Of a DNA stretch of 64,000 bases, positions 35,250 through 43,862 are shown one piece after another. The notes beneath the pieces were generated by a model that worked only from the letters and a program-made list of their open reading frames with translations, was not told the DNA's origin and made no database searches. The translations under genes were made by a program, and so were the position numbers. This DNA comes from Ollibium composti (GTDB taxonomy: Bacteria > Pseudomonadota > Alphaproteobacteria > Rhizobiales > Rhizobiaceae). The stretch's first letter is position 1. Each line of letters starts with the position of its first letter. The DNA is taken from positions 124,001 through 188,000 of the forward strand of contig NZ_SSNY01000002.1 in assembly GCF_004801285.1 (NCBI RefSeq), given 5' to 3'.

Positions 35250-36599
35250 TCACACCGCCTTGATGCGTTGCGCGCCACGGAAGGAATCACGCAGGTAGCC
35301 GAGCGTGGCCTCAGCGTCGGCCGGCTTGCCGAACAGGTAGCCCTGGCCGCCGCCGCAGCCGAACTGGATGAGCCTGTCGGCCTGCGCCTCCTCCTCGATG
35401 CCCTCGGCCACCACGTCCATGCCCAGCCCCTCGCACATGGCCAGGATGGCGCGGATGATGTGCTCTGACGGTTTGTCCTCCAGGATGGAAGAGACGAAGG
35501 CGCGGTCGATCTTGAGCTTGTCGAAATGGAATTCGCGCAGGCGGCCGAGCGACGACTGGCCGGTGCCGAAATCGTCCAGCGAGACGCGGATGCCCACCCG
35601 CTTCAGGTCCTCGACGATCTTCTCGGCCGAGGCCGGGTCGTTCATCAGGCCGGTTTCGGTGATCTCGACCTCCAGCCGGCGCGGATCGAAGCCGTTGCGG
35701 TCGAGGATCGACAGGATGTGCAGGCCGGTGTTCTGGTCGACGAGCTGCGAAGGCGACAGGTTGAACGACAGGAAAAGGTCCTTCGGCCAGGCGCGCGCGG
35801 CTTCCGTCGCCTTGCGCAGGATCAGCTGCGACAGCGGCCCGATGATGCCGCGTTCCTCGGCGATCGGGATGAAGACGGCCGGCGAGATAGGCCCGAGGTC
35901 GCGATCGGTCCAGCGCGCCAGCGTTTCGAAGCCGATGACGCGGCGCGTAGCAAGATCGACGATGGGCTGGAAGTGCGGCTCCACTTCGCCCGCCGAGACG
36001 GCGCGGCGCAGCGCCTGCTCGATGCGGGTGACGTGCTTGGCCGCCTCCTCCATCTCGCGCGTATAGACCATCACCTTGCCGCGCCCCGAGCGCTTGGCGT
36101 GGTAGAGCGCGGTCTCGGCCTTGTTGACCAGGATTTCGGTCGTTTCGTCGCCGGAATAAAACAGCGAGCAGCCGACGGAGGCCGAAAGGCGGGCGGTGCG
36201 CTCGCCGACGTCGTAGGGCGCCGACAGGATCTCGATCAGCATGCGCGCCCTCTCGGCGGCCGCTTCCTCGGAAAACACCATCGGATAGAGGAAGGCGAAC
36301 TCGTCGGCGCCGATGCGGCAGACGCTGGAATGCGAATCCATCGAGGCGCGCAGGCGCATCGCCACCTGGATGAGGATGTCGTCGCCGGCCTTGTGGCCGA
36401 ACAGGTCGTTGATGGGCTTGAAGCCGTCGAGGTCGACGATGCCGACGGCAAAGGGTGCGGGGTCATCGGCACGGTCGGCGATCAGCCGCTCCACCTTGTC
36501 GAAGAAGCGGCGGTGATTGCCCAGTCCCGTCAGCGGATCGGTGAAGGCCAGATCCGTTCCATCCCTGTATGCCTGCCCGGTGCCAAACGAAGTTTGCAT
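35250..36599 (-). CDS. GGDEF/EAL-domain cyclic-di-GMP protein
   Basis: A 449-residue cytoplasmic protein with no sensor or membrane segment. The GGDEF domain (about 15-180) has GADEF at 97-101 in place of GGDEF. The EAL domain (about 195-440) reads ETL at 225-227 and keeps the residues needed for phosphodiesterase activity: FNLSPSQL, EITETGL, DDFGTG at 342-347, KIDRAF and AEG with E399. It is probably a phosphodiesterase, with the cyclase half weak or GTP-sensing. The ATG at 36599 (after AGGAAAA) is preferred to one 13 codons upstream. Confidence 0.9.
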   Translation of the reverse strand: MQTSFGTGQAYRDGTDLAFTDPLTGLGNHRRFFDKVERLIADRADDPAPFAVGIVDLDGFKPINDLFGHKAGDDILIQVAMRLRASMDSHSSVCRIGADEFAFLYPMVFSEEAAAERARMLIEILSAPYDVGERTARLSASVGCSLFYSGDETTEILVNKAETALYHAKRSGRGKVMVYTREMEEAAKHVTRIEQALRRAVSAGEVEPHFQPIVDLATRRVIGFETLARWTDRDLGPISPAVFIPIAEERGIIGPLSQLILRKATEAARAWPKDLFLSFNLSPSQLVDQNTGLHILSILDRNGFDPRRLEVEITETGLMNDPASAEKIVEDLKRVGIRVSLDDFGTGQSSLGRLREFHFDKLKIDRAFVSSILEDKPSEHIIRAILAMCEGLGMDVVAEGIEEEAQADRLIQFGCGGGQGYLFGKPADAEATLGYLRDSFRGAQRIKAV

Positions 36600-36823
36600 C
36601 GGTTTTCCTGTTCTGATGCCGGAAATTGCGGCGACCATGGCAGAAAACCGTTTAGGAAAAGTATCTCCGGCGCATTTCTATGACGAAATACGCCGGATTG
36701 TGGACAGATGTGTCCGGTTCCTCGTTTCACGCTGCTGACGGCAACGTTCAAAACGGAACGATTGGCAGCGCCCCGCCAAGCCTGTAGAGCAGGGCGCACC
36801 GCCAGCCGGAGACTGAGACCGCC

Positions 36824-37765
36824 ATGCCGCTCGATATCGCCGTCCAGATGGACCATGTCAGAACCGTCAACATCGTCGGCGACACGACGTTCGCGCTGTC
36901 GCTGGAGGCGCAAAGGCGCGGCCACAGGCTTTATCATTACACGCCCGACCGGCTGGCGATGGTCGGCGGCAAGGTCTTCGCCCGTCTCGAGCCGATGACG
37001 GTGCGCGACGAGAAGGGCGACCACTTCTCGCTCGGCGAGCCGGTGCGCACCGATTTGTCCGAGATGGACGTGGTGCTGCTGCGCCAGGACCCGCCCTTCG
37101 ACATGAACTACATCACCACCACGCACATGCTGGACCGCATCCATCCGAAGACGCTGGTGGTCAACGACCCGGCCTGGGTGCGCAACAGCCCGGAAAAGAT
37201 CTTCGTCACCGAGTTTCCCGACCTGATGCCGGAAACGCTGATCACCAAGGACCCGGCCGAAGTCGCCGCCTTCCGCCGGGAGCATGGCGACATCATCGTC
37301 AAGCCGCTCTACGGCAACGGCGGCGCCGGCGTCTTCCACCTTCCCGAGGCCGACCGCAACCTCGCCTCGCTCTTGGAGATGTTCGCCCAGCTTTTCCGCG
37401 AGCCGTTCATCGTCCAGCGCTACCTGAAGGATGTGCGCCAGGGCGACAAGCGCATCATCCTCATCGACGGCGAGCCGGTCGGCGCCGTCAACCGTGTGCC
37501 GGCCGAGACCGAATCGCGCTCCAACATGCATATCGGCGGCCGCGCCGAGAAGACCGAGCTGACGCCGCGCGAGCGCGACATCTGCGCCGCCATCGGCCCG
37601 GAATTGCGGCGCCGCGGCTTCATCCTCGTCGGCATCGACGTGATCGGCGACTATATGACCGAGATCAACGTCACCTCGCCGACCGGCATCCGCGAGATCA
37701 AGCGCTTCGGCGGCGCCGACGTCGCCGCCCTGTTCTGGGACGCGGTGGAAGCCAAGCGCACGTAA
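36824..37765 (+). CDS. gshB: glutathione synthetase
   Basis: A 313-residue ATP-grasp ligase that joins gamma-glutamylcysteine and glycine in the cytoplasm. N-terminal [17 protein letters not shown], substrate-loop [21 protein letters not shown]-grasp [15 protein letters not shown] (P-loop-like) and the terminal [13 protein letters not shown] are all characteristic. Length is typical. It diverges from the GGDEF/EAL gene. In related genomes comM commonly follows; here an IS1595 element has landed between them. Confidence 0.95.
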   Translation: MPLDIAVQMDHVRTVNIVGDTTFALSLEAQRRGHRLYHYTPDRLAMVGGKVFARLEPMTVRDEKGDHFSLGEPVRTDLSEMDVVLLRQDPPFDMNYITTTHMLDRIHPKTLVVNDPAWVRNSPEKIFVTEFPDLMPETLITKDPAEVAAFRREHGDIIVKPLYGNGGAGVFHLPEADRNLASLLEMFAQLFREPFIVQRYLKDVRQGDKRIILIDGEPVGAVNRVPAETESRSNMHIGGRAEKTELTPRERDICAAIGPELRRRGFILVGIDVIGDYMTEINVTSPTGIREIKRFGGADVAALFWDAVEAKRT

Positions 37766-37832
37766 GGCATTATGTCGAAAAGTTGATGCCGGTTTTCGGC
37801 AAAAGCGATGCGGAAACAGAAGCTGCGCCTGG

Positions 37833-37858
37833 TGCGCCGGATTTGTTCCACCGGCGCA
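37833..37858. terminator. stem-loop after gshB
   Basis: TGCGCCGG and CCGGCGCA form an 8-bp stem with a 10-base loop, 68 bp after the gshB stop. There is no T-run, so intrinsic termination is uncertain; it may be a REP-like hairpin. Confidence 0.35.
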
Positions 37859-37946
37859 ACCGGATGCAACCGCGCTACAGCTTCGGCGCGAAATTGTTCT
37901 TGAAATGTTCTTGATCTGATCGGGCGATTATATATTTGACAAACCC

Positions 37947-38412
37947 GCTTCCGAGCGCATAAAGACATCCGCATATCTGCAAAATGAAATATGCAATGAA
38001 CTCAGCGGGTTACGAATCACCCGCGCCGATTCGGTCGTGCGGCACCGCACAAACTGGACTGCCCAGCGAGAATCACGGTAACGTAGCCCATTCAGACGCC
38101 TTGGCGCCTGTGGAAAACGGCTTATGGGAGGAACCTTAAGCCATTGAATTTAAGAGTTTTTGTCACGACAGTTTGGGATGCATCCCAAACTGCGGTGGTT
38201 GAGCATTGACTCGAACATAAGCCGCGCCTCATATCCAAGTGTCTTATGAACAAAGAAACCGCCGCCAACTCCCCAGCCGGCGACGGTCCTTTCTAAGTTC
38301 ATATCCCGCTCATTTGTCGATGGGCGCGGGACACGGCTATATTGCAAGCTGGTTTTGAGTCAAAAACCGGCCGTGGTCAAGCCCATCGTCTTCACAAACG
38401 GAGACAAGGCCA
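37947..38412. other. left non-coding part of the IS1595 element
   Basis: 466 bp between the left terminal repeat and the HTH gene. One 65-codon minus-strand frame (38150-38347) exists but has no family resemblance or ribosome site that I can see. I see nothing else in it. Confidence 0.5.
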
Positions 38413-38622
38413 GTGGCCATCTTCCCCAATGAACCGAGCTACAAGCTCACATTTGACGACGCTGTTGAAGTCCACCGCATGTTGTGGGAGGGCTGGTTTC
38501 AGAACCGCATCGCCGCTCATTTCGATGTAAACCCTGCTCGCGTCTCTGACGTGAAACATAAGCGAACGCACATGGGCAGTTACGAAGCCGCTCGGAGCAA
38601 GTATGGCGGGCGCGCAGCCTAG
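38413..38622 (+). CDS. small helix-turn-helix passenger protein of the IS
   Basis: A 69-residue protein starting at GTG, with GGAG and AAGG upstream. The centre, VHRMLWEGWFQNRIAAHFDVNPARVSDVKHKRTH, reads as a helix-turn-helix similar to resolvase or Xre-like DNA-binding segments. It may regulate the transposase or passengers. A strong terminator follows directly. The GC content is lower than the chromosome's, as for the other IS genes. Confidence 0.7.
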   Translation: MAIFPNEPSYKLTFDDAVEVHRMLWEGWFQNRIAAHFDVNPARVSDVKHKRTHMGSYEAARSKYGGRAA

Positions 38623-38628
38623 CTGCTT

Positions 38629-38666
38629 GGAAGCCCGTCATTTACTGGCGGGCTTCTTTTCCTTTT
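38629..38666 (+). terminator. rho-independent terminator
   Basis: GGAAGCCCG pairs with CGGGCTTC across a short loop and is followed by TTTTCCTTTT. It lies 7 bp after the HTH gene and overlaps the 3' end of the opposing small gene, so it marks the end of the plus-strand transcript. Confidence 0.8.
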
Positions 38667-38799
38667 GTCGCGATGCCGTAGCTATCTTCTTCAGCTGCGC
38701 ATCAAAGGCTTCTTCGCTGTCGTCAGCCTTTAGCTCACGGGCAGCTTCCTTAAATTTCTGATATTGTGACAAATCAGATTCTTTTGGCTTGTGTGTCAT
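38638..38799 (-). CDS. small basic/acidic passenger protein of the IS
   Basis: A 53-residue protein beginning MTHKPKESDLSQYQKFKEAAREL and ending EKKPASK: an amphipathic helix rich in Lys, Glu and Ala with a Lys-Pro tail. Short proteins of this style (KPK...FxExARxLxxDES...FxxxLxKI) commonly accompany DUF3800 genes on IS elements, from memory. Its start codon overlaps the start of the divergent DUF3800 gene (CATGA), leaving no room for separate upstream sequences. Function unknown. Confidence 0.55.
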   Translation of the reverse strand: MTHKPKESDLSQYQKFKEAARELKADDSEEAFDAQLKKIATASRQKEKKPASK

Positions 38800-39454
38800 G
38801 AGTGAACACTTTGTTTTTGCCGACGAGGCGGGATGTTTTAAATTTGAGGCTGGCAACCATGCCAGTCGATACTTCATTCTTTGCACCGTCCGCATGCAAT
38901 CTTGCGAAGTTGGTGCAGACCTTTTGGATCTTCGCCGCCGCCTCATGGCGAAGAAGCAAATAGATGACGAAGGCTTCCATTGTACCACGGATAAGCAGCG
39001 TGTCCGTGACCAGGTTTTCGCTATTCTTGGCAACCACAAATTCGAGATAGACGCGACGATCCTGGAAAAGGCGAAGGCGCTTCCAAAGACGCGTCCGGAC
39101 GAGCCGACCTTCTATAAATACGCGTGGTACTACCATGCCAAAGACTTACTGCCTCGCCGGTTCAAGGATGGCGACAACGTGCTGATTTCGGCAGCGGCGC
39201 TAGACACAGCGAAGGGCAAGGCTGCATTCCGCAACGCCTTCAATGAAGTGATTCAGCAAACGGGGAAGCATCTAGAACATACGACCGTTTTCCACCTCGC
39301 CAAAACAGACCCGTGTCTGCAAGTCGCTGACTACTGCGCGTGGGCATTGCAGCGAAAATGGGAAAGAGATGACAAGCGTTCTTACGATTTAATCGCTGAC
39401 AAGGTCACGTCAGAGTTCGATCTTTGGCGCTTTGGGAAGACGCTACACTACTAA
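38798..39454 (+). CDS. DUF3800 passenger protein of the IS
   Basis: A 218-residue protein of the DUF3800 family (RNase-H-like fold). The N-terminal acidic strand is FVFADEAG, and the C-terminal QVADYCAWALQRKWER carries the other conserved acidic residue. Such proteins are frequent passengers of IS1595 elements and some sit in defence islands; a nuclease role is suspected, not shown. The start is the ATG that overlaps the opposing small gene; no clear ribosome site precedes it. The 233 bp after it hold only hairpins. Confidence 0.82.
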   Translation: MSEHFVFADEAGCFKFEAGNHASRYFILCTVRMQSCEVGADLLDLRRRLMAKKQIDDEGFHCTTDKQRVRDQVFAILGNHKFEIDATILEKAKALPKTRPDEPTFYKYAWYYHAKDLLPRRFKDGDNVLISAAALDTAKGKAAFRNAFNEVIQQTGKHLEHTTVFHLAKTDPCLQVADYCAWALQRKWERDDKRSYDLIADKVTSEFDLWRFGKTLHY

Positions 39455-39687
39455 AAAGTTGTGCGCCCCGCTATCCCGATTATCTCCTTTTCAGGAGCGG
39501 CCCGTTTGGGCTTTTCGTCAGGCAAGGGGCGCACGAACCGTCGATAATATAATCGATGCTAAAGAATCTGGCAACCGGTCATGGCTGCTTTTTCCGTTTC
39601 GGACTCGAAACAGCCGTTGAAAAAGGCCGATTTTTGCCCTCGTATCTCCAAAGCGGAAGCTTTAGCTGTATCGGCTTCCGATAGTGA

Positions 39688-40653
39688 TCATGCTTCGCCG
39701 TGGCGAGGTCCATGATAGGTAAGCCGCTTGCCCTTGGCGCCTTTCAAGGCAACCAGCGAACGTACGGCATCGTCAATGCCCATCGCCGAACGGTGCGAAT
39801 AGCGGAAATCAAACTCCGCCAGATAGCGGTGTAGGTGGTGTTCGGCACAATGCTGGTAGACGCCCTTCATGCCGCGCTTGAAGATCGAATAGAAGCCTTC
39901 GACGGTGTTGGTGTTGACCTTCACGTCACCTTCGGTGCGGCCATACTCATTCGCGGAATGCTCGACGCGGCCATGAGAGGCAAACTCACCGCCGACGCGG
40001 ACGTAGTGACGGGCTTCGTCGGTCATGAGCGCGCTTTCCTTGGCAATGTTGGCGCGGACAATTGGGACGATACGGGCAACCGTGGTGCCGTCGATATGGA
40101 AGGAACGGGCGATGCCGCCGCGCTCGACAAGAGTAAGCACCGTGTTCTTGTGGGCGCGGCTGTCACGGAGCTTGGGCATACCGGAAAGGCGACCGATGAA
40201 CGTCTCATCCACTTCCACGGTCTTGCCGTTGCCGCCCATGGGCGTGAAGTCATCGGAGCGCATGGCTTCGCGAATACGGTGCGCAAGGAACCATGCGGTC
40301 TTGTAGGTGCATTCCAGAACGCGGTGAAGCTGGTGGGCGGAAATGCCCTTCTTCGAGGAACACATGAGGTGGATCGCCTGCAACCACTTGTGCAGCGGCA
40401 GGTGAGTTTCCTCGAAGATCGTACCCATGCGCACGGTGAACTGCTTGCGGCAGGCGGCGCACTTGTAGAGGCCGTGACGTTCGACACCATGCGGGTTCTT
40501 CTTCGAAGGCTTCGTGCGAACGCCCTTTAATGCGTAGTGCTTGTCCATTGAGCCGCAATGGAAGCAAACCGGACCCTGCGGCCACATCATCGCCTCGACA
40601 TGCTCGAAGGCGGCGGCTTCGTCGTGGAAGTAGGGACGGGACAGAACGGACAT
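39688..40653 (-). CDS. IS1595-family (ISXO2-like) transposase
   Basis: A 321-residue transposase. The N-terminus has a zinc ribbon (CFHCG near 32-36 and CAACRKQF near 70), then a helical HTH region (HKWLQAIHLMCSSKKGISAHQLHRVL), and an ISXO2-type DDE domain with VDETFIGR, MTDEARHY and NTNTVEGFYSIFKRG. It appears intact and full length. It lies 39 bp inside the right terminal repeat and reads toward the element centre. Confidence 0.95.
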   Translation of the reverse strand: MSVLSRPYFHDEAAAFEHVEAMMWPQGPVCFHCGSMDKHYALKGVRTKPSKKNPHGVERHGLYKCAACRKQFTVRMGTIFEETHLPLHKWLQAIHLMCSSKKGISAHQLHRVLECTYKTAWFLAHRIREAMRSDDFTPMGGNGKTVEVDETFIGRLSGMPKLRDSRAHKNTVLTLVERGGIARSFHIDGTTVARIVPIVRANIAKESALMTDEARHYVRVGGEFASHGRVEHSANEYGRTEGDVKVNTNTVEGFYSIFKRGMKGVYQHCAEHHLHRYLAEFDFRYSHRSAMGIDDAVRSLVALKGAKGKRLTYHGPRHGEA

Positions 40654-40815
40654 GGCGATAACTCCTTGAAACGGTTATCGCTCAATCCGTTGGGTTTGTC
40701 AAATATATAATCGCCTCTGATCGGCGATCCATGCTTGTCTTGCATGGGGTTGCGCCGGCAAGGCGCAGGTCCCATCGGGCGGGTGCGGACGGTTCCGCAT
40801 CGGGATGGGGACGAA

Positions 40816-41466
40816 ATGGTTTCTCGCGTGCGCACGGTCGCATTTCAGGGCATCGAGGCGGTGCCGGTGGATGTGCAGGTGATGGTCGCGCCCGGCAAGG
40901 TCGGCATCTCCATCGTCGGCCTGCCGGACAAGGCGGTGGCCGAGAGCCGCGAGCGGGTGCAGGCCGCGCTGCATGCCTCCGGCCTGTCGATGCCGGCCAG
41001 GAAGGTGACCGTCAATCTCGCCCCGGCGGACCTGCCGAAGGAAGGCAGCCATTACGATCTGCCCATCGCGCTCGGCCTGATGGCGGCGCTCGGCGCCATA
41101 CCGGGCGATGCGCTGGCCGGCTATGTCGTGCTCGGCGAACTGTCGCTCGACGGCACCATCGCGGCTGTGGCCGGCGCGCTGCCGGCGGCCATCGGCGCCA
41201 ATGCCGAGGGCAAGGGCCTGATCTGCCCGCACGCCTGTGGCCCGGAGGCGGCGTGGGCGGGTAGCGACATCGATATCCTGGCGCCGCGCAGCCTGATTGC
41301 CATGGCCAACCATTTTCGCGGCTCGCAGGTGCTGTCGCGGCCGGTGGCGGGGGTGCGCGCCGCGCCCGGCGACCTGCCGGACCTCGCCGACATCAAGGGA
41401 CAGGAAAGCGCCCGCCGTGCGCTGGAAGTGGCCGCGGCGGGCGGCCACAACATGCTCACATTGTGA
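40816..41466 (+). pseudogene. comM: comM N-terminal part, interrupted
   Basis: Codes for the first 214 residues of a YifB/ComM-type AAA+ protein (Mg-chelatase-like helicase promoting branch migration in transformation). The N-terminal domain GIEAVPVDVQVMVAPGKVGISIVGLPDKAVAESRERV is intact. The gene is broken after GGHNML, just before the Walker A motif; the final Thr-Leu and the stop come from the inserted element. The rest is at 49942-50838. Joining at the shared CATGCT gives an uninterrupted 510-codon frame. The fragment lacks ATPase motifs and should be inactive. Confidence 0.93.
41451..41456. repeat. attL core of the comM element
   Basis: CATGCT at the left junction, repeated at 49941-49946. 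To the left lies comM sequence, to the right foreign DNA. A short identity like this fits a large serine recombinase; the exact crossover dinucleotide cannot be seen. Confidence 0.75.
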
Positions 41467-41522
41467 ACAAAAGACCCGCCGGGTAAAGTTGCCATTGCTG
41501 TTGGTTTAGCGGCCTACTCGAT

Positions 41523-42479
41523 CTAGTCCAAAACCCGCGTCTCTTGGATGGCGGAGACGAGCGCGCCTATGTCTGACGGGTCTGGCAATCTGTGGATCAT
41601 CTTGTGGCAGTTTGAGCACAAGACCGCGAAGTCGGTCGCAACGTCATAGGTCACCGTCGTACCCTGGTTCAACGAAGCTATTGGGGTGAGGTGGTGGGCT
41701 TCAATGAAGCCGGCGCCAATCGTGCCGTAGTGCCGCTGGAAGTCGAAGCCGCAAGCCTGACACACCGTCCCGTGAAATGCCTTAGCCAGTTTGGATGCCT
41801 TTGGGTTCCGCTCTATCCGGCGGTGCATTCGGTAGCGCCTCTCTTCGTCGACCGTAGCCCCTTGCTCAGGCTGGTCGTTATTCGTCAACCCAAAGTCGAG
41901 ACCGCCTCGAAAGATCAGCGCGCGGTAGCAGTCAATCATCGTTGCCAGGTCGAAGGCTAGACGACCTTCGTCGGGCAATTGGTTGACGTTGTAGCTGAGC
42001 CCCAAAGCGTGGCCAGCCGCGTAGTCACCTGCCAGCGTCTGACCTTTGCCGAGGTTGATGTTCAACTCTGGTAGTTGCGACAAGTAGTCAGACGTTCGCT
42101 TACGCATAAGTGCCGCACGATCTAACAAGACCTGTTGGGTAAGTCGCCCGAACTCCTGTCGTACCGTGGTCGTTCCTTGGTTTAGGCTGAGGTGGACCTG
42201 CTCCCCCGCAATGTCGAACAAATACACGGGATAGAAGCCGCGTGTGGCGCTCGTCGTGATGCTCGGTTCAAAGATGGCGACCCAAGGAACCCTTGCCCAA
42301 TTCCCTTGCCCAGGGCTGCCCTCAACCAACAAGCCGGTGCGGCGGGCGCCCAGCGTGGTTTCTATAGCAACCGCCAAATCTACTCGAATTGCGGCCGCTA
42401 CGGGGTGGTTTGTCAGTGCCTCTCGTGAGGCGGCTGAGTAAGACGCTGCTATGAATTGAAGTGTGTCGCGGAATGCCAT
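41523..42479 (-). CDS. McrB N-domain/HNH endonuclease, type IV restriction-like
   Basis: A 318-residue two-domain protein. Residues about 1-190 resemble the McrB-N/DUF3578 domain (WVAIFEPSITTSATRGFYPVYLFD, VHLSLNQGTT), which reads modified cytosine in McrBC-type enzymes. The C-terminal 90 residues are an HNH nuclease: CQACGF, EAHHLTPI and DFAVLCSNCHKMIH supply the zinc and catalytic residues. The architecture predicts cleavage of modified, for example phage, DNA without a separate GTPase. It reads outward to the left junction, transcribed from the minus strand, and ends 67 bp from attL. Modification specificity is not visible. Confidence 0.88.
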   Translation of the reverse strand: MAFRDTLQFIAASYSAASREALTNHPVAAAIRVDLAVAIETTLGARRTGLLVEGSPGQGNWARVPWVAIFEPSITTSATRGFYPVYLFDIAGEQVHLSLNQGTTTVRQEFGRLTQQVLLDRAALMRKRTSDYLSQLPELNINLGKGQTLAGDYAAGHALGLSYNVNQLPDEGRLAFDLATMIDCYRALIFRGGLDFGLTNNDQPEQGATVDEERRYRMHRRIERNPKASKLAKAFHGTVCQACGFDFQRHYGTIGAGFIEAHHLTPIASLNQGTTVTYDVATDFAVLCSNCHKMIHRLPDPSDIGALVSAIQETRVLD

Positions 42480-42800
42480 GAAGTACCCCTCCCTTGGGGA
42501 TTTGTACGTCTGAGCATGGGTGCGAAGTCAAGCGTCGGCAGATCAGCCTATCCAAATTGGACACCGTAAGGAGTATTCAGGGGCAGCCCAGGACTGTCCT
42601 TGCCGTCCTGCTCGGGAAGCCGCCGCAGCTTCCGCGGCGACGGCCTTATACATGGGAGCGTGAATAGCCGCCCTATCTCAACGCCCTCAAACCCCTGCAT
42701 TTCCGGGCTTATTCACCATTCACCAACTAGAGTTGATTGAATTGTGAATGAATGGATGGCCAGCGAAGAAGGCAGAGCCTCCTTCTGAGCGCCACGCGCC
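42480..42800. other. 321-bp interval with nested inverted repeats
   Basis: Non-coding gap between the RepA-like gene and the HNH gene, both on the minus strand. It holds a nested palindrome at 42717-42750: outer arms CATTCAC/GTGAATG around inner CAACT-AG-AGTTG. A GAAGC...GCTTC hairpin lies near 42617. Candidates are a terminator, an operator for the nuclease promoter or an origin; no gene is evident. Confidence 0.5.
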
Positions 42801-43862
42801 CTAGAACTCCTCATTGATGCCCGGCAAAACTTCTTCGGCTGGTTCCGCTGTGTCGGCGAACGGGTCCTTCTCCGCCCGCCGCATTTCACGTGCTTTGATG
42901 AACAGGCGTTCCACCTCATCCTTTCGCGGCGCACCAAGAGCCGCCGCTCGGGTAAGGGCACGTGACACCGTGGGTTGGGACATTCCCAGCGCCTTGGCGA
43001 GTTCCGCTTGATTGACGTATCGCAGCGTTTCCAGTGCTGCGACGACACGCCCGTTCACGCTGTCGGCATCCTCCTCGACCGACCATCCGGCTTCACTCAG
43101 CGACCACGTTCGCGGGCTGAGACTGTCGTCCCCGCGCCCTCGGAACTTGCCGAACGTCGTGACGAAGGCCGCGCTGCCGGGCTTGGAAACGGCGGGCCGC
43201 TGCAATCCCAGCTTGACCTCGAACGTCGCTTCAAGGGCCGTTGACCCCCGGGCATCCGTCCCGGTCTTGTTGGCATAGTGGACAACGATTGCCGTCTTGT
43301 CGGCCTGCTTCATCTTCATCAGGAACGACATAATGGATCGAAAGGCCGTCGCCGCGTTCTCGTCGTCGAGCCCATCGGCGCATGTCGTCAGATTGTCGAT
43401 GATGATGGCCTCTGCTTCCTGCTCTTCCATCAAAGCCAAGATACGGTGCTGGTCGTCCGTATTCGTGATGTCGAAGAAAGTTGACCGTGGGTCCTGATAC
43501 TGGCGCGGCATGAACAGGATGTTGCGATCCAGTTCACGGCGATCCACGCCGTCCACTCCACGGGTGTCAAGAAGGAACCGGACGCGCTCTTGAAGGTCCT
43601 GAACGTTCATTTCTCCATCGATGATCAGGACCTTGCGGGGCTTGCTGGCTTTCCATTCCCAGACACGCCCGCCGCCCGCTATTGCCATCGCAAGGGACAG
43701 CGTGAGCCACGTCTTACCGACACCGGTCGCGGCCCAGATCAAGGCGCTCTCCCCGGTCCGCAGCCACGGGTCTATGACGAACTCGCGCGGCGGGAATTGG
43801 CGGGCCAGCAGTTGCGCCGCCGTCAGTCCCTTCAGCGCCGGTTCTGTGTGGCGCGCCGTCAT
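42801..43862 (-). CDS. RepA-like RecA-fold ATPase/helicase
   Basis: A 353-residue AAA_25/RepA-type ATPase. Walker A AATGVGKT is at 44-51; IDGEM near 86, the Walker B strand AEAIIIDNLTTC near 150, and the VVHYANKTG sensor near 200 match hexameric RepA helicases of IncQ plasmids and satellites. The C-terminal 90 residues contain a winged-helix-like segment (VNQAELAKALGMSQPTVSRALTRAA), so DNA binding is likely. It overlaps the zinc-finger gene by 4 bp (ATGA). It suggests autonomous replication of the excised element. Confidence 0.88.
   Translation of the reverse strand: MTARHTEPALKGLTAAQLLARQFPPREFVIDPWLRTGESALIWAATGVGKTWLTLSLAMAIAGGGRVWEWKASKPRKVLIIDGEMNVQDLQERVRFLLDTRGVDGVDRRELDRNILFMPRQYQDPRSTFFDITNTDDQHRILALMEEQEAEAIIIDNLTTCADGLDDENAATAFRSIMSFLMKMKQADKTAIVVHYANKTGTDARGSTALEATFEVKLGLQRPAVSKPGSAAFVTTFGKFRGRGDDSLSPRTWSLSEAGWSVEEDADSVNGRVVAALETLRYVNQAELAKALGMSQPTVSRALTRAAALGAPRKDEVERLFIKAREMRRAEKDPFADTAEPAEEVLPGINEEF

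Larger units (their letters stand above)
37923..40715. mobile_element. IS1595-family insertion sequence with passenger genes
   Basis: A complete 2793-bp element. The 24-bp terminal inverted repeats, beginning GGCGATTATATATTTGAC, are perfect (37923-37946 and 40692-40715). They are flanked by an exact 8-bp target duplication TCTGATCG (37915-37922 and 40716-40723), the length expected for IS1595. Besides the transposase it carries an HTH protein, a small protein and a DUF3800 protein. Identical ends suggest a fairly recent insertion. It separates gshB from comM. Confidence 0.95.
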
